This document shows, piece after piece, positions 29,946-40,788 of a DNA stretch of 64,000 nt. Source of the DNA: Achromobacter sp. B7 (GTDB taxonomy: Bacteria > Pseudomonadota > Gammaproteobacteria > Burkholderiales > Burkholderiaceae_B); assembly GCF_003600685.1 (NCBI RefSeq), contig NZ_CP032084.1, positions 1,798,001-1,862,000 of the forward strand, written 5' to 3'. A program made the position numbers and the translations under genes. The first letter of the stretch is position 1. Every line of letters begins with the position of its first letter. Below the pieces are notes generated by a model. That model did no database searches, was not told the DNA's origin, and worked only from the letters and a program-made list of their open reading frames with translations.

Positions 29946-31921
29946 GGCGAAATGGCTGGCCGGTAATGCGCGGTGGGCGCCTTGCGTAATGTGAGTATGA
30001 AAGTGGCGCCGCCCAGGGCGCCGGGCAGAGGCGGAAACGCGGGGTCGTTCGGGTCCACGGCCAACAAGTCGCCGCCGAATTCGGCGACGATGTCGCGGCA
30101 TATCACCAGCCCCAGTCCCAAGCCTTCCGCTTTTGTCGTGTAGAAAGGCGTGAAAAGGCGCGCGCGCGTGTCGGTGGCAAGGCCGGGGCCGTTGTCGCTG
30201 ACCGAGAGCCGCACCGTTTCGCCCAGGTCTTGCAGCGCGACGAGCACGCGGCCGTCCGCAACGCCTTCCAGCGCTTCCATTGCGTTCTGCAGCAAATTCA
30301 CCAACACCTGTTCGAGGCGAATGCGGTCGGCACGGACCAGCACATCCTGGTCGTCGGGCGGCCGTACCAGGGTGACCCCTTGCCTGCGCGCACGCGGCCC
30401 GATCAGCAGCAGTGCGCCTTCCATGGCGTCCTTCAGGCTTGTCGGCCCCACTGAGGTGCCCGCCTTGCGCGAGAATGCGCGGAGTTCGCCGGTGATGTGG
30501 CCGATGCGTTCTGTCAACGCGGCGATGGTGCCCAGGTTCTCATTGACGGCGGCCATGTCGTCGCGGCGCACAAATTCTGTCGCGTTGTCGGCGTAGGCGC
30601 GGATTGCCGCAACGGGCTGATTGATCTCGTGCGCCACCCCCGCCGCCACCTGGCCAAGCAGCGCCAGCTTACTGGCCTGGACCAGCTCGTCCTGCATGGT
30701 GTGCAAGCGGGCTTCGGCCCGCTGCCGCTCGTCCATCTCGTCCATTAACTGCTCATTGAGTTCGCTAAGCTGCGCGGTACGTTCGCCGACCAGTGCAGCC
30801 AGCTGAGCCTGCGTGGCCGCTTGCTGCTGGGCTTGCTCGCGATTGCGCTGGCGCCGGTAAAGCACGATGCCCAGCGCCGCGGCCAAGAGGCTTAGCGCAA
30901 GCAGTGCCGCCATTTGGGCGTTGGCGGTGGCCTGGTTCATGGCGGCCTGGACTGGCGACAAAAGGTGCAGCGTCCAACCCGGCGACTCGGTGATCGGCAG
31001 CGTTGTGTGCAGCAGCGGAGCGCCTTTTGGAATCAGCGGCAAGGCGTCGTCAGTGTGTACCAACTGACCATTGCCCACGGACGACAGCGGTGGCGTCAGC
31101 GGCAAGGTTTGAAAGCGGGCATCACCGAACTGGAGACTGGTGCGCAGCGTCTGTGCCAAGTCGGGAGACAGGGGCGCCAACACGTCGAACCGCCAATCCG
31201 ACACGCTGCCCAGCAGCACCACGCCATGTTCGTCCGTGACGAAGATGGGCGCGATGGATTGGCGCCAGTCGGATTCCAGGTCGCGAAAGTCCACCTTCAA
31301 GACGATCACACCCAACATGGCGCCTTGCGCGTCGTCCACCCGACGGGACAGGTACAGCCCGGCTTCGTGGCTGATCGTTCCCAACGCGAAATGTTCTGCC
31401 GAGCCTCGGGCAACCGCGCCTTGAAAGTACGGCCGAAACTGATAATCCACTCCGACAAAGGTGGCGGGTTCTCGCCAATTGCTGGCTGCAATTGCCAAGC
31501 CCGTCTTGTCCAGCAGGTAGATCGCCGACGCGCCGACGCCACGCGTCAGCGTGTCGAGCTTGTCATCCAGCGATTCCACCTGAGCGGCCGAGGCGCCTTG
31601 CAGCACCGCGCGCACGTCCACGTCCCGGGTCAAGACAAAGGGCAGCGCGCGGAATTTGTCGAGGTTGTTGCGCAGCAAGGCCGCGTTGATCTGCCCCGCG
31701 CTACGCGCTTGAAGCGTGGCGCTTTTGATGGCGTTCTCGCGCGCCCAGTCGGTGGCCGCCTGCAACACCCCGGCCACCACGCCGATGACGACCAGCATGG
31801 CAAGCACGCGCGCGCGCCAAGGCCGGGGCGCTGGGCGGGTGGGAGACCAGGCCAGGTTTGAATGCGCGGAACCGGCAGAGGATGCGGGGCGGGCGGCGCG
31901 AGAGGAAGGAGCTTTGGACAT
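29942..31921 (-). CDS. dctB: C4-dicarboxylate sensor histidine kinase DctB
   Basis: A 659-residue membrane kinase. TM1 is near 39-58, then a periplasmic double-PAS sensor (about 60-325, including DVDVRAVL and [10 protein letters not shown]), TM2 near 335-355, a coiled-coil, the phospho-acceptor [13 protein letters not shown] (His431) and an HATPase domain with [16 protein letters not shown] and GLGLGL. It senses succinate/malate-type acids in the periplasm and phosphorylates DctD. The ATG at 31921 begins the basic N-terminus; a much longer upstream frame crosses the regulatory region and is rejected. Only two bases separate the start from a DctD-like dyad, so DctD could also affect dctBD. Confidence 0.93.
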   Translation of the reverse strand: MSKAPSSRAARPASSAGSAHSNLAWSPTRPAPRPWRARVLAMLVVIGVVAGVLQAATDWARENAIKSATLQARSAGQINAALLRNNLDKFRALPFVLTRDVDVRAVLQGASAAQVESLDDKLDTLTRGVGASAIYLLDKTGLAIAASNWREPATFVGVDYQFRPYFQGAVARGSAEHFALGTISHEAGLYLSRRVDDAQGAMLGVIVLKVDFRDLESDWRQSIAPIFVTDEHGVVLLGSVSDWRFDVLAPLSPDLAQTLRTSLQFGDARFQTLPLTPPLSSVGNGQLVHTDDALPLIPKGAPLLHTTLPITESPGWTLHLLSPVQAAMNQATANAQMAALLALSLLAAALGIVLYRRQRNREQAQQQAATQAQLAALVGERTAQLSELNEQLMDEMDERQRAEARLHTMQDELVQASKLALLGQVAAGVAHEINQPVAAIRAYADNATEFVRRDDMAAVNENLGTIAALTERIGHITGELRAFSRKAGTSVGPTSLKDAMEGALLLIGPRARRQGVTLVRPPDDQDVLVRADRIRLEQVLVNLLQNAMEALEGVADGRVLVALQDLGETVRLSVSDNGPGLATDTRARLFTPFYTTKAEGLGLGLVICRDIVAEFGGDLLAVDPNDPAFPPLPGALGGATFILTLRKAPTAHYRPAISP

Positions 31922-31923
31922 GA

Positions 31924-31973
31924 TGTGCGGGTTTCCGCACATTCTAGCTTGATTCTGTGTGGTTATCCGCCAT
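31924..31973. promoter_or_regulatory. Two DctD-type binding dyads (enhancer) between dctB and dctA
   Basis: Site 1: TGTGCGG-GTTT-CCGCACA, a perfect 7-bp dyad at 31924-31941. Site 2: TGTGTGG-TTAT-CCGCCAT, an imperfect dyad at 31956-31973. Centres are 32 bp apart, about three helical turns, on the same face. The form resembles DctD sites described in rhizobia. They lie about 95-125 bp upstream of the sigma-54 promoter of dctA. Confidence 0.75.
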
Positions 31974-32057
31974 TGGGTTCGCCCCATACCAAACGGGAAT
32001 CGGGTGAAGCCTTTAACTATCAATGACTTGCCGTCAGTGTATAGGCCGCCCACGACC

Positions 32058-32072
32058 TGGCACGGGTCTTGC
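32058..32072 (+). promoter_or_regulatory. Sigma-54 (RpoN) promoter of dctA
   Basis: TGGCAC-GGGTC-TTGC matches the -24/-12 consensus exactly in hexamer, spacing and TTGC. Transcription would start near 32084, giving a roughly 120-base leader to dctA. Confidence 0.88.
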
Positions 32073-32203
32073 GTAAGTAGCCATAAGCCGAGCCGCTTTC
32101 CGCGCGCCCGGTGAAATCGGCGTGCGGCCACTGCGCATTGCCATAAAACAGAAAACGCCCCGTCGCCCGTTGCGGCAAGGGGCATTGGTGGGGACAAATC
32201 CCG

Positions 32204-33556
32204 ATGATCGAAGTAGATCAAGGCGCGCCTGCGCGCAAGCTCAAGTTCTATCAAATCCTGTACGTGCAGGTAATTTTCGCCATCGTGATCGGGGTGCTGC
32301 TCGGCGCATTCAAGCCTGAACTCGGCCAACAGATGCAGCCCCTGGGCGACGCCTTCATCAAGCTGGTCAAGATGATCATCGCACCGGTCATCTTCCTGAC
32401 CGTGGCCTCGGGCATCGCGGCGATGAGCGACCTGAAGAAGGTTGGACGCGTGGCCGGCAAGGCCATGCTGTACTTTCTGATTTTCTCGACGCTTGCGCTG
32501 ATCATCGGCATGGTGGTCAGCCATATCGTCCAGCCGGGCGCGGGCATGCATATCGACCCCAGCACCCTGGACCAGAAGGCCGTGGCGAATTTCGTGGCCA
32601 AGGCCCATGATTCGACCATCACCGGCTTCCTGATGAACATCATCCCGACGACGATCTTCAGCCCATTCGTGGGCGGGGACATTCTTCAGGTGTTGTTCGT
32701 GGCGGTGCTGTTCGGCATTTCGCTGGCCATGGTGGGCGAGCGCGGCAAGCCGATTCTGAACTTCATGACCGCATTGGCCCAGCCGATTTTCAAGCTGGTC
32801 GCCATTTTGATGAAGGCCGCGCCCATCGGTGCATTCGGCGCGATGGCGTTCACCATCGGCAAGTACGGCATCAAGTCGGTCGTGAACCTGGCCATGCTGG
32901 TCGGCACGTTCTACGCGACCTCGGTCCTGTTCGTCGTCGTGGTGCTGGGCCTGGTTGCCCGCTACAACGGCTTTTCGATTCTGAAGCTGGTGCGCTACAT
33001 CCGCGAAGAACTGCTGTTGGTGCTGGGCACGAGTTCATCGGAAGCCGCGCTGCCCACGCTGATGCAGAAGATGGAACGCGCCGGCTGTTCCAAGTCGGTG
33101 GTCGGGCTGGTAGTGCCCACGGGATACTCGTTCAATCTGGACGGCACCAACATCTACATGACGATGGCCGCGCTGTTCATCGCCCAGGCCTGCGACATTC
33201 CGCTGTCATTGGGCGACCAGATCCTGCTGCTGGCGGTTGCCATGCTCAGCTCCAAGGGCGCGGCGGGCGTGACCGGCGCCGGCTTCATTACCTTGGCTGC
33301 CACCTTGTCGGTGGTGCCGTCGGTGCCGATCGCCGGGATGACGCTGATCCTGGGCGTGGACCGCTTTATGTCCGAATGCCGCGCATTGACCAACCTGGTG
33401 GGTAACGCTACCGCCGCCGTCGTGGTGGCGCGCTGGGAGGGCGAGCTGGATCAAGAGCAATTGCACGCCGCGTTGGACGGCCAGCCTATGGCCGGTGGAC
33501 CGGCCGGCGACATGCCTGCGCCGGAAACGCATGCGGCGATCAGCCACACGGCCTGA
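32204..33556 (+). CDS. dctA: C4-dicarboxylate:H+/Na+ symporter DctA
   Basis: A 450-residue DAACS family carrier. Eight membrane helices and two re-entrant hairpins are expected. The conserved [15 protein letters not shown] hairpin, [23 protein letters not shown] and [24 protein letters not shown] motifs are all present. It imports succinate, fumarate, malate and similar acids. The ATG at 32204 has GTGGGGA about 10 bp upstream. It diverges from dctBD, has its own sigma-54 promoter, and ends at a strong terminator. Confidence 0.95.
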   Translation: MIEVDQGAPARKLKFYQILYVQVIFAIVIGVLLGAFKPELGQQMQPLGDAFIKLVKMIIAPVIFLTVASGIAAMSDLKKVGRVAGKAMLYFLIFSTLALIIGMVVSHIVQPGAGMHIDPSTLDQKAVANFVAKAHDSTITGFLMNIIPTTIFSPFVGGDILQVLFVAVLFGISLAMVGERGKPILNFMTALAQPIFKLVAILMKAAPIGAFGAMAFTIGKYGIKSVVNLAMLVGTFYATSVLFVVVVLGLVARYNGFSILKLVRYIREELLLVLGTSSSEAALPTLMQKMERAGCSKSVVGLVVPTGYSFNLDGTNIYMTMAALFIAQACDIPLSLGDQILLLAVAMLSSKGAAGVTGAGFITLAATLSVVPSVPIAGMTLILGVDRFMSECRALTNLVGNATAAVVVARWEGELDQEQLHAALDGQPMAGGPAGDMPAPETHAAISHTA

Positions 33557-33584
33557 GGCCTTAGCTAAAGCACGTCTTGCGATG

Positions 33585-33628
33585 AAAAATCCCCCGCGTC
33601 GGTTGCGACATGCGGGGGATTTTTTTTT
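33585..33628 (+). terminator. Intrinsic terminator after dctA
   Basis: Arms AAAAATCCCCCGC and GCGGGGGATTTTT with an inner GTCG/CGAC helix, then a run of T. Convergent maf ends 46 bp further on; the A run on the left may let it work on both strands. Confidence 0.92.
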
Positions 33629-33673
33629 AGGCGCTGCGGGACGGGCCCAGCCAATCGACAATGCGATGCCGGT

Positions 33674-34300
33674 TCAGGGCACGTGAATGCCCGCTGTTCG
33701 CAGCAGGTTTGCCGTTTCGAATAGTGGCAAACCCATCACACCCGTATAGCTGCCGGAGATGTGCGAGATAAAGGCGCCGGCCAGCCCCTGAATGCCGTAC
33801 GCGCCCGCCTTGCCGTAGGGCTCGCCGCTGTCGCAGTAGCGGCCGATTTCGTCGTCGCCCAGTTCGCGCATCTGAACCTGGGTGATGGACACGGCTTCAA
33901 GCAACTGCCCGCCCGCGCATACCGCCACCGCCGTGTGCACCTCGTGCACCGAACCGGACAAGGCACGCAGAATCCGGAAGGCGTCTTCACGATCGGCGGG
34001 CTTGCCCAGCACGGCGCCATTCAGAATGACAGTGGTGTCGGCGGCCAGTAGCGGCAGGTCGGGCAGTGCGTGGTCGTGCATCCAGTCGCGGCCGCGCAGC
34101 GCCTTGTCACGGGCGGTGCGCTGCACGTAGTCGGCGGCGCTTTCACCTTCGTGTTGGGGTTCGTCTTCGCCCGGGGGGGCAGGCACAAGCAAGACTTTGT
34201 GCGCAAGACCGATCTGCGCTAGCAGTTCGCGCCGCCTGGGGCTGGCCGATGCCAGGTAAAGGCGGGCGGGGGAAGCGTCGGTGTCGGCGGTGTGAGACAT
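33674..34300 (-). CDS. maf: Maf-family nucleoside triphosphate pyrophosphatase
   Basis: A 208-residue Maf protein. The substrate-binding LASASPRRRELL at the N-terminus and ADTTVILNGAVLGKPAD (residues about 90) are diagnostic. Maf enzymes hydrolyse dTTP/UTP and modified pyrimidine triphosphates, as house cleaning. It lies 40 bp after rlmH on the minus strand. In related genomes maf is followed directly by rng; here it is followed by the convergent dctA. Confidence 0.93.
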   Translation of the reverse strand: MSHTADTDASPARLYLASASPRRRELLAQIGLAHKVLLVPAPPGEDEPQHEGESAADYVQRTARDKALRGRDWMHDHALPDLPLLAADTTVILNGAVLGKPADREDAFRILRALSGSVHEVHTAVAVCAGGQLLEAVSITQVQMRELGDDEIGRYCDSGEPYGKAGAYGIQGLAGAFISHISGSYTGVMGLPLFETANLLRTAGIHVP

Positions 34301-34340
34301 GCGTGAACGCGTAAAAAATGGGGCGCTGCCCGGCCGGCGG

Positions 34341-34811
34341 TCAGGCGCGGTGGTAGGGGTGATTGGTCATGATGGCCCAGGCGCGATAGAGCTGTTCGGC
34401 CAACACCACGCGGACCATCGGATGGGGCAGGGTCAACGACGACAAGCGTAGCTGACCGCTGCATGAGGCCTTCAGGTCGGCGTCCAGGCCATCTGGCCCG
34501 CCGACGAGGAAGGCGACGTCCTGGCCACCGGCTCGCCATTGTTCCAGCTTTTGCGACAGGGCCATCGTGGTCAGGTCGCGGCCGCGCTCGTCCAGGGCCA
34601 GGCGTAGCGCGCCTGGCGGCAGCGCGGCTTCGATGCGTTTGGCTTCGGCAGCCATCATCTGGGCGGGCGTTTTGCCGGTGGTGCGCGGTTCGGGTTTGAT
34701 CTCGCGCAGTTCCAGCGCGCAATCGGCGGGCAGGCGCTTGGCGTAGTCGGCCCAGGCCGTCTCGACCCAATCCGGCATACGCGTTCCCACCGCCGCAACG
34801 ATCAATTTCAC
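34341..34811 (-). CDS. rlmH: 23S rRNA (pseudouridine-1915) N3-methyltransferase RlmH
   Basis: A 156-residue SPOUT methyltransferase. [25 protein letters not shown] and the knot end [31 protein letters not shown] are nearly invariant in RlmH. It methylates pseudouridine 1915 of 23S rRNA in the 70S ribosome. Starts 9 bp after rsfS, so the two are co-transcribed. Confidence 0.96.
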   Translation of the reverse strand: MKLIVAAVGTRMPDWVETAWADYAKRLPADCALELREIKPEPRTTGKTPAQMMAAEAKRIEAALPPGALRLALDERGRDLTTMALSQKLEQWRAGGQDVAFLVGGPDGLDADLKASCSGQLRLSSLTLPHPMVRVVLAEQLYRAWAIMTNHPYHRA

Positions 34812-34820
34812 GGCAGGAAC

Positions 34821-35225
34821 TCAGGCTTCGGCGTCGTCGTAGCCGCTGTCGGTGGGGATCGGCGCTACGCGGGTCGACTCCGGCAGCAGCTTCACTCGGA
34901 CCGGCTTGCCACCCCAGATTTCTTCCAGGTTGTAGTACTGGCGAATCGCGGGCTGCATGATGTGCACGACCATGTCGCCCAGGTCGACGACGACCCATTC
35001 ACCGGTGTCTTCACCTTCGATGGTGATGCCGGTCAGTTCAAGTGCGCGGCCACGGTCGGCCACGCTTGAAGCCAGGGCCCGGGTTTGGCGGTTGGAGGTG
35101 GCGCTGGCAATCACGACGCGATCGAACAAGCTTGTCAGATGCGTGGTGTTGTAGACCTTGATGTCTTGCGCCTTGACGTCTTCGAGGGCATCGATGACGG
35201 CGCGTTGGAGTTTCGTTATATCCAT
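34821..35225 (-). CDS. rsfS: Ribosomal silencing factor RsfS
   Basis: A 134-residue protein of the Iojap/RsfS family, which binds L14 on the 50S subunit and blocks subunit joining in starvation. DIKVYNTTHLTSLFDRVVIASATSNRQTRALA and GEWVVVDLGDMVVHIMQPAIRQYYNLEEIWG are typical. The ATG at 35225 starts the family sequence; the upstream open frame overlaps nadD. No Shine-Dalgarno is evident, but TATATT ends 7 bases before the ATG. C-terminal tail is acidic (DSGYDDAEA). Confidence 0.94.
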   Translation of the reverse strand: MDITKLQRAVIDALEDVKAQDIKVYNTTHLTSLFDRVVIASATSNRQTRALASSVADRGRALELTGITIEGEDTGEWVVVDLGDMVVHIMQPAIRQYYNLEEIWGGKPVRVKLLPESTRVAPIPTDSGYDDAEA

Positions 35226-35232
35226 AGCTGCA

Positions 35233-35238
35233 AATATA
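35233..35238 (-). promoter_or_regulatory. -10-like TATATT before rsfS
   Basis: Read on the minus strand, TATATT is followed by 7 bases and then the rsfS ATG, in the 74-bp gap after nadD. No -35 is clear. It may give a leaderless rsfS transcript. Confidence 0.35.
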
Positions 35239-35299
35239 ACCCGCGGACGGACGGCGGATGCCGGCTCCGTGGCGCTTTCAGCGCCCGGCGGGTGTGGGT

Positions 35300-35887
35300 T
35301 TATCGGTAAAGTTGGTGCGCCGCAATATAGGCGGCGACCGAAGGGGCCAGCAGGCCGTCCGTGGACTCGCCCGCAGCCAGCCGGCGGCGGATGTCGGATG
35401 CGGACACCGCCATCGGGGCAAAGGGCAGTTCTTCCAGGCAGTGGCCTTGTTCTTGCAGCCAGGCGGTCAGTTCCGCCGGCGGCGTCAACGCCGTGCCGGG
35501 GCGGGTGGCCACGGCCAGGTCCACCAGGCTGGCAATGTCGCGCCAACTGCGCCAAGTGCAGAAATTGGCAAGCTGGTCGGCACCCAGCAGCCAAACATAG
35601 CGCGCGCCCGAGGGCAGGGCGCGCAATGTGTCGATGGTGTAAGTGGGGCCGCTGCGTTCGATTTCGATTGGGTTGACGACCAGCCCCTCATGGCCGGCAA
35701 TGGCCAGTTCAAGCATGTCGCGGCGTTGTTCGCCCGTGGCATGCAGGGCGGCGCGCTGCCAGGGATTGCCCGCCGGGATCAGTTCCACGGCGGCCAGATC
35801 CAGCGTGGACAGGGCGTTTTGCGCCAGCGCGACGTGGGCGACGTGGACGGGGTCGAAGCTGCCGCCCAGGAGGCCGATGCGCTTCAA
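35300..35887 (-). CDS. nadD: Nicotinate-mononucleotide adenylyltransferase NadD
   Basis: A 195-residue nucleotidyltransferase of NAD biosynthesis. The [12 protein letters not shown] motif (with HxxH-type nucleotide loop) and the C-terminal [13 protein letters not shown] (ISSTxIR motif) are present. No ATG precedes the family sequence within reach; I choose TTG at 35887, giving [15 protein letters not shown] and a TTGA overlap with the hemF stop. Another TTG six bases upstream is possible. The overlap indicates translational coupling with hemF. Confidence 0.93.
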   Translation of the reverse strand: MKRIGLLGGSFDPVHVAHVALAQNALSTLDLAAVELIPAGNPWQRAALHATGEQRRDMLELAIAGHEGLVVNPIEIERSGPTYTIDTLRALPSGARYVWLLGADQLANFCTWRSWRDIASLVDLAVATRPGTALTPPAELTAWLQEQGHCLEELPFAPMAVSASDIRRRLAAGESTDGLLAPSVAAYIAAHQLYR

Positions 35888-36795
35888 ACCCAATCCCGCG
35901 GCGTCAGGTAGGGCGCGAGCTCGGCTTCGGGCGAACCCGGTTCCGGGTGCCAGTCGTAGCGCCATTGCGCCATGGGCGGCATGGACAGCAGGATGGATTC
36001 GGTGCGGCCGCCCGATTGCAGGCCAAACAGCGTGCCGCGATCGAACACCAGGTTGAATTCCACGTAGCGGCCACGGCGGTACGCCTGGAAATCGCGCTCG
36101 CGCTCTGTGTAGGCCATGCCGCGCCGACGTTCGACGATGGGCAGATAGCTGTGCAGGAACGCGTCGCCTACCGACCGCGTCAAGGCGAACGAGGCGTCAA
36201 AGCCCGGCGCGTTCAGGTCGTCGAAGAAAACGCCGCCGATGCCGCGCGTTTCGTTGCGATGCTTCAGGTAGAAGTATTCGTCGCACCAGCGCTTGTAGCG
36301 CGGATAGTAGTCCGGGCCGTGGCTGGCCAGTGCGTCGCGGCACACCGTATGGAAATGGCGCGCGTCTTCTTCAAACGGGTAATACGGGGTCAGGTCAATG
36401 CCGCCGCCGAACCAGAAGATGTCGGCTTCGTCATGCCCGGGCCGGGCCGCCGCCACGAACATGCGCACGTTCATGTGGGTGGTGGGCACGTACGGGTTGC
36501 GGGGGTGCAGCACCATCGACACGCCCATCGCTTCCCAGGCGCGGCCGGCAAGCTCGGGGCGGTGGGCGCTGGCCGACGGGGGCAGCTTGGTGCCCTTGAC
36601 GTGGCTGAACAGCACGCCCGCGCGTTCGAACAGCTGGCCGCCTTCCAGCAGCCGCGACAGCCCGCCGCCGCCCTCGGGCCGGACCCATTCGTCAGCACGG
36701 AACGGGCCGCCTTCCGCGGCTTCCAGCGCCTGGACGATACGGGCCTGAAGGCCGGTGAGGTAATCGCGGACAGTGGCGACGGGCAAGGCGTTCAT
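35884..36795 (-). CDS. hemF: Coproporphyrinogen III oxidase, aerobic
   Basis: A 303-residue oxygen-dependent oxidase that converts coproporphyrinogen III to protoporphyrinogen IX in heme synthesis. Conserved [18 protein letters not shown]-like [34 protein letters not shown] and the C-terminal [12 protein letters not shown] are intact. GGAAAG precedes the ATG on the minus strand. 11 bp after purD, overlapping nadD at its end. Confidence 0.96.
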   Translation of the reverse strand: MNALPVATVRDYLTGLQARIVQALEAAEGGPFRADEWVRPEGGGGLSRLLEGGQLFERAGVLFSHVKGTKLPPSASAHRPELAGRAWEAMGVSMVLHPRNPYVPTTHMNVRMFVAAARPGHDEADIFWFGGGIDLTPYYPFEEDARHFHTVCRDALASHGPDYYPRYKRWCDEYFYLKHRNETRGIGGVFFDDLNAPGFDASFALTRSVGDAFLHSYLPIVERRRGMAYTERERDFQAYRRGRYVEFNLVFDRGTLFGLQSGGRTESILLSMPPMAQWRYDWHPEPGSPEAELAPYLTPRDWV

Positions 36796-36806
36796 CGGCT
36801 TTCCGC

Positions 36807-38114
36807 TTACGCGTTGGACTTCGGTTTCTGTTGCGACGGCTTCAGGGCGCGCCAGCCGATATCGCTACGGTATTGGCGGCCATCGAAATGGATACCGTCG
36901 ATGGCTTCGTACACGCGGTCGCGCGCCATCTTGACCGAATCGCCCAGTGCCGTAACGCACAGCACGCGACCGCCGGTGGTCTTGGTTTCTTCGCCGGTCA
37001 GTTCGGTGGCGGCGTGGAACACCATGCAGTCCTCGGCATCGGCGGGAAGGCCGCGGATGACGTCGCCGGTGCGCGGGGTGTTCGGGTAATTGTGCGAGGC
37101 CAGCACCACGCCCAGCGCGGTGCGGCGGTCCCAGACGATATCGGCCTGGTTCAGCGTGCCGTCCACGGCGTGCTCAAGCGCGTCAAGCAGATCGCTCTTG
37201 ACGCGCATCATGATGGGCTGCGTTTCCGGGTCGCCCATGCGGCAGTTGAATTCCAGCGTCTTGATCTCGCGGTCGGGATCATCGCCCAGGGCGATCATCA
37301 GGCCCGCGTACAAGAAACCGGTATACGGAATGCCGTCGCGCGTCATGCCCTGCACGGTCGGCAGGATGATTTCGCGCATGATGCGGTGGTGCAGTTCGGG
37401 CGTAACGATCGGCGCGGGCGAATACGCGCCCATGCCGCCGGTGTTCGGGCCCTGGTCGCCGTCTTGCAGGCGCTTGTGGTCCTGGCTGGTGGCCAGCGCC
37501 AGCACGTTGCGACCGTCGCACATGACGATGAAGCTGGCTTCTTCGCCCACCAGGCATTCTTCGATGACGACGCGAGCGCCCGCGGCGCCCATCGAGCCGT
37601 CGCCCAGCATGGCGTCAACGGCGGCGTGGGCCTCTTCCAGTGTGGCCGCGACCACAACGCCCTTGCCGGCCGCCAGGCCGTCAGCCTTGATGACGATGGG
37701 GGCGCCTTCCTGGTCGATATAGGCGTGCGCCTGGACCGGGTCGGTAAAGGTGGCGTAGCGCGCGGTCGGGATGTTGTGCCGGACCATGAAGGCCTTGGCG
37801 TAGTCCTTCGAGCTTTCCAGCTGCGCGGCGGCCTTGGTGGGGCCGAAGATCTTCAGGCCACGCGCACGGAACACGTCCACGACGCCCGAGGCCAGCGGCG
37901 CTTCCGGGCCGACGACCGTCAGCGCGATTCCTTCGCGCTGGACGAAATCGGCCAGCTCCTCGGCATTGGTCAGCGGGACGTTTTCCATCTGCTCGGCCCG
38001 TTGCGTGCCGCCGTTACCCGGCGCGACGAACACTTTGTGTACGCGCGGGGAGCGGGCCAGCCGCCAGGCGAGGGCATGTTCGCGGCCGCCCGAGCCAATT
38101 ACCAGGAGTTTCAT
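36807..38114 (-). CDS. purD: Phosphoribosylamine-glycine ligase PurD
   Basis: A 435-residue ATP-grasp enzyme for the second step of purine synthesis. [37 protein letters not shown] and [12 protein letters not shown] are family signatures. The length is slightly over the usual 420-430 because of a short basic tail (SQQKPKSNA). Separated from yebC upstream by 126 bp, so it may have its own promoter. Confidence 0.96.
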   Translation of the reverse strand: MKLLVIGSGGREHALAWRLARSPRVHKVFVAPGNGGTQRAEQMENVPLTNAEELADFVQREGIALTVVGPEAPLASGVVDVFRARGLKIFGPTKAAAQLESSKDYAKAFMVRHNIPTARYATFTDPVQAHAYIDQEGAPIVIKADGLAAGKGVVVAATLEEAHAAVDAMLGDGSMGAAGARVVIEECLVGEEASFIVMCDGRNVLALATSQDHKRLQDGDQGPNTGGMGAYSPAPIVTPELHHRIMREIILPTVQGMTRDGIPYTGFLYAGLMIALGDDPDREIKTLEFNCRMGDPETQPIMMRVKSDLLDALEHAVDGTLNQADIVWDRRTALGVVLASHNYPNTPRTGDVIRGLPADAEDCMVFHAATELTGEETKTTGGRVLCVTALGDSVKMARDRVYEAIDGIHFDGRQYRSDIGWRALKPSQQKPKSNA

Positions 38115-38240
38115 GTTGCGTGATTCTGAAGGTTGCCACTCTAGCCCGTGGAGAAGGCGACGGACCCGGGACCACCCGGGGCCGTTTCACATTCCAGCGC
38201 GGCGGCGGCCGGGGCCGTCGACGTGCTGAAACCGTGGGAT

Positions 38241-38972
38241 TTACTGCGCTTCGTCGAAAATGACGGTGGTATAGACTTCCTGCACGTCGTCCAGGCCTTC
38301 CAGGGCGTCGAGCAGTTTTTGCATCTTGATGGCGTCTTCGCCTGCCAGCTCGGTTTCGTTCAGCGCCTTCATGACGATGCCGTCCACTTCCGCCTTCAGG
38401 CCCGCGTCGTCAAACGCCTTGCGTACGGCAGCGTAGTCGGCCGGCGCGCAAACGACTTCGATCACGCCTTCTTCGTCGGTCGTGACGTCTTCGGCGCCCG
38501 CATCCAATGCGGCTTCCATGACTTTGTCTTCGGGCGTGCCCGGGGCGAATACGAACTGGCCGCAGTGCTTGAACATGAACGCCACCGAGCCTTCCTGGCC
38601 CAGGTTGCCGCCGTTCTTGGCAAACGCGTGGCGAACTTCAGCCACGGTGCGGGTGCGGTTGTCGGTCATGCAGTCGACGATGACCGCCGCGCCGCCGATG
38701 CCGTAGCCTTCGTAGCGGACTTCCTCGTAGGCGTCGCCGTCGGCACCGCCGGCGCCACGCTGGATGGCGCGCTGGATGTTGTCCTTGGGCATGTTGGCGT
38801 CGGTCGCCTTGTCCCACGCCATGCGCAGACGCGGGTTGCTGTCCGGGTCGGCGCCGCCGGCGCGCGCCGCCACGGTAATTTCACGAATGATCTTGGTCCA
38901 GAGCTTTCCGCGCTTGGCGTCTTGGCGCCCTTTGCGGTGCTGAATATTGGCCCATTTGCTGTGTCCGGCCAT
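38241..38972 (-). CDS. yebC: YebC/PmpR/TACO1-family protein
   Basis: A 243-residue protein starting [20 protein letters not shown], the invariant YebC start. The family binds DNA in some bacteria and in recent work helps ribosomes translate proline-rich stretches. Further signatures: [13 protein letters not shown] and [14 protein letters not shown]. Divergent from the HerA-like gene across 161 bp. Confidence 0.95.
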   Translation of the reverse strand: MAGHSKWANIQHRKGRQDAKRGKLWTKIIREITVAARAGGADPDSNPRLRMAWDKATDANMPKDNIQRAIQRGAGGADGDAYEEVRYEGYGIGGAAVIVDCMTDNRTRTVAEVRHAFAKNGGNLGQEGSVAFMFKHCGQFVFAPGTPEDKVMEAALDAGAEDVTTDEEGVIEVVCAPADYAAVRKAFDDAGLKAEVDGIVMKALNETELAGEDAIKMQKLLDALEGLDDVQEVYTTVIFDEAQ

Positions 38973-39133
38973 GGCTTCCCAGGATAAATTGGCTGCAAAA
39001 AAGGCATTTTACCGTGCCGACGGGCCTAGCGCCCGGGGCAGGGCCGCCTGTGTCGATATTGCCACGCGCACAAGCCGCGCGGCAGGCTCTACACTTGGGC
39101 ATCCTTTAGCTTCCCGGTCCGGAGCGTTGCCCC

Positions 39134-40663
39134 ATGCCCAACCCCATCGTCATCGCCAAAAACGCCCAGACCGAACTCGCGCTGCTGCCCGCCCTGGCCA
39201 ACCGGCACGGTTGCATTACCGGGGCCACCGGCACGGGCAAAACCGTCACCCTGCAAGTGCTGGCCGAATCCTTTTCCCGTATCGGCACGCCGGTGTTCAT
39301 GGCCGACGTCAAGGGTGACCTGACCGGTATTTCGCAGGCGGGGGCGGCCAGCCCCAAGCTGGCCGAACGCCTGAAAAGCCTGGGGCTGGACGAACCCGTC
39401 TGGGGAGCCAGCCCCGTCACGCTCTGGGACGTCTTTGGCGAGCAAGGCCAGCCGGTGCGAGCCACCATTACCGATATGGGGCCGCTGCTGCTGTCGCGCA
39501 TCCTGGAACTGAACGACACGCAGGAAGGGGTGCTGACGCTGGTGTTCAAGGTGGCTGACGACGAAGGCCAATTGTTGTTGGACCTGAAAGACCTGCGCGC
39601 CATGCTGCAAAACGTGGCGGACCGCTCGGCCGAGCTCAAGACCCGCTACGGCAACGTGTCGTCGGCCAGCGTCGGCGCCATCCAGCGCGGCCTGCTGGCG
39701 CTGGAATCGCAGGGCGCTGAAAAGTTCTTTGGCGAGCCCATGCTGGACGTCGCCGACCTGATGCGTACGGACGCGCAAGGCCGCGGCATGGTCAACGTGC
39801 TGGCCGCCGACAAGCTGATGCAGGCCCCGCGCCTGTACGCCATCTTCCTGCTGTGGTTGTTGGCCGACCTGTACGAAAAGTTGCCCGAAGTGGGCGACAT
39901 GGATCAGCCCAAGCTGGTGTTCTTTTTTGATGAAGCGCACCTGCTGTTCAACGATGCGCCTGCCGCGTTGCTGAACAAGATCGAACAAGTGGTGCGGCTG
40001 GTGCGCTCCAAGGGGGTGGGCGTCTACTTCGTGACGCAAAATCCGCTGGATATTCCCGATACCGTGCTGGGGCAGCTGGGCAATCGCGTGCAGCACGCGC
40101 TGCGGGCTTTCACGCCGCGCGATCAGAAGGCCGTCAAGACTGCCGCGCAAACCATGCGCCCCAACCCGGGGCTGGACATCGAAGCCGCCATTACCGAATT
40201 GGGCGTAGGCGAAGCGCTGGTGTCGTTGCTGGACGCCAAGGGGCGCCCCTTGCCCACCGAGCGCGCCTACATCGTGCCGCCTGCCAGCCGCATCGGCCCG
40301 GCTACCGACGCCGAACGCCAGGCGTTGCGCCAGGGCAGCCCCATGGCCGCCAAGTATGAAAAGGCCATCGATCGGGAATCCGCCTATGAGGTGCTTGCCG
40401 GGCGCGCCGCCGTCCCCGCGGACCCGCCGGCCACGGCCGGCCGCAATACGAACCCTGAACCCGATGCGCCGGCCCCGGCCGAGGAGGCGGGCGGCGGCCT
40501 GATGGGCCGTCTGAACGACGTGCTGTTCGGCTCTACCGGCCCACGGGGCGGCAAGCGCGACGGCGTTGTCCAGACCATGGCCAAAAGTACGGCCCGTTCC
40601 ATCGCGCGTGAACTGACACGTGGCATCCTCGGGTCGCTGCTGGGCTCAAAGACCCGGCGCTGA
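39134..40663 (+). CDS. HerA-like ATPase, DUF853 family (YjgR)
   Basis: A 509-residue P-loop ATPase of the DUF853/HerA-C type. Walker A is GATGTGKT at 30-37 and Walker [10 protein letters not shown] near 262. The Arg/Gln-rich sensor [28 protein letters not shown] follows. The family is widespread in proteobacteria (E. coli YjgR) without a proven role; HerA relatives are DNA translocases, but no nuclease partner is nearby. The C-terminal third is Pro/Ala rich and ends with a helical, hydrophobic tail ([19 protein letters not shown]). Isolated gene with its own upstream gap. Confidence 0.88.
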   Translation: MPNPIVIAKNAQTELALLPALANRHGCITGATGTGKTVTLQVLAESFSRIGTPVFMADVKGDLTGISQAGAASPKLAERLKSLGLDEPVWGASPVTLWDVFGEQGQPVRATITDMGPLLLSRILELNDTQEGVLTLVFKVADDEGQLLLDLKDLRAMLQNVADRSAELKTRYGNVSSASVGAIQRGLLALESQGAEKFFGEPMLDVADLMRTDAQGRGMVNVLAADKLMQAPRLYAIFLLWLLADLYEKLPEVGDMDQPKLVFFFDEAHLLFNDAPAALLNKIEQVVRLVRSKGVGVYFVTQNPLDIPDTVLGQLGNRVQHALRAFTPRDQKAVKTAAQTMRPNPGLDIEAAITELGVGEALVSLLDAKGRPLPTERAYIVPPASRIGPATDAERQALRQGSPMAAKYEKAIDRESAYEVLAGRAAVPADPPATAGRNTNPEPDAPAPAEEAGGGLMGRLNDVLFGSTGPRGGKRDGVVQTMAKSTARSIARELTRGILGSLLGSKTRR

Positions 40664-40725
40664 ATCGCCCGGGGCATCCTCGACGTTACAGGCTGCGCGG
40701 CACCACCGTTTTGTAACGGGGGGTG

Positions 40726-40753
40726 TTGCGCCGTGGGCGTTTATGCCTATGAT
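40726..40753 (+). promoter_or_regulatory. Probable promoter of tartrate/D-malate dehydrogenase gene
   Basis: TTGCGC (40726-40731), 16-bp spacer and TATGAT (40748-40753), 35 bp before the GTG start. Confidence 0.4.
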
Positions 40754-40788
40754 TCTGGGCGGTCTATCAAAGGAAAACTTAAGGAAAC

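Noticed and set aside
31922..32609. Extended DctB starting far upstream of 31921
   Set aside because: It would cross the DctD dyads and the sigma-54 promoter and overlap dctA antisense; the sequence there is not DctB-like.
39134..40663. HerA-like ATPase as part of a defence system (such as HerA-SIR2 or HerA-NurA)
   Set aside because: DUF853/YjgR is a common housekeeping family; no nuclease, SIR2 or DUF4297-type partner is adjacent.
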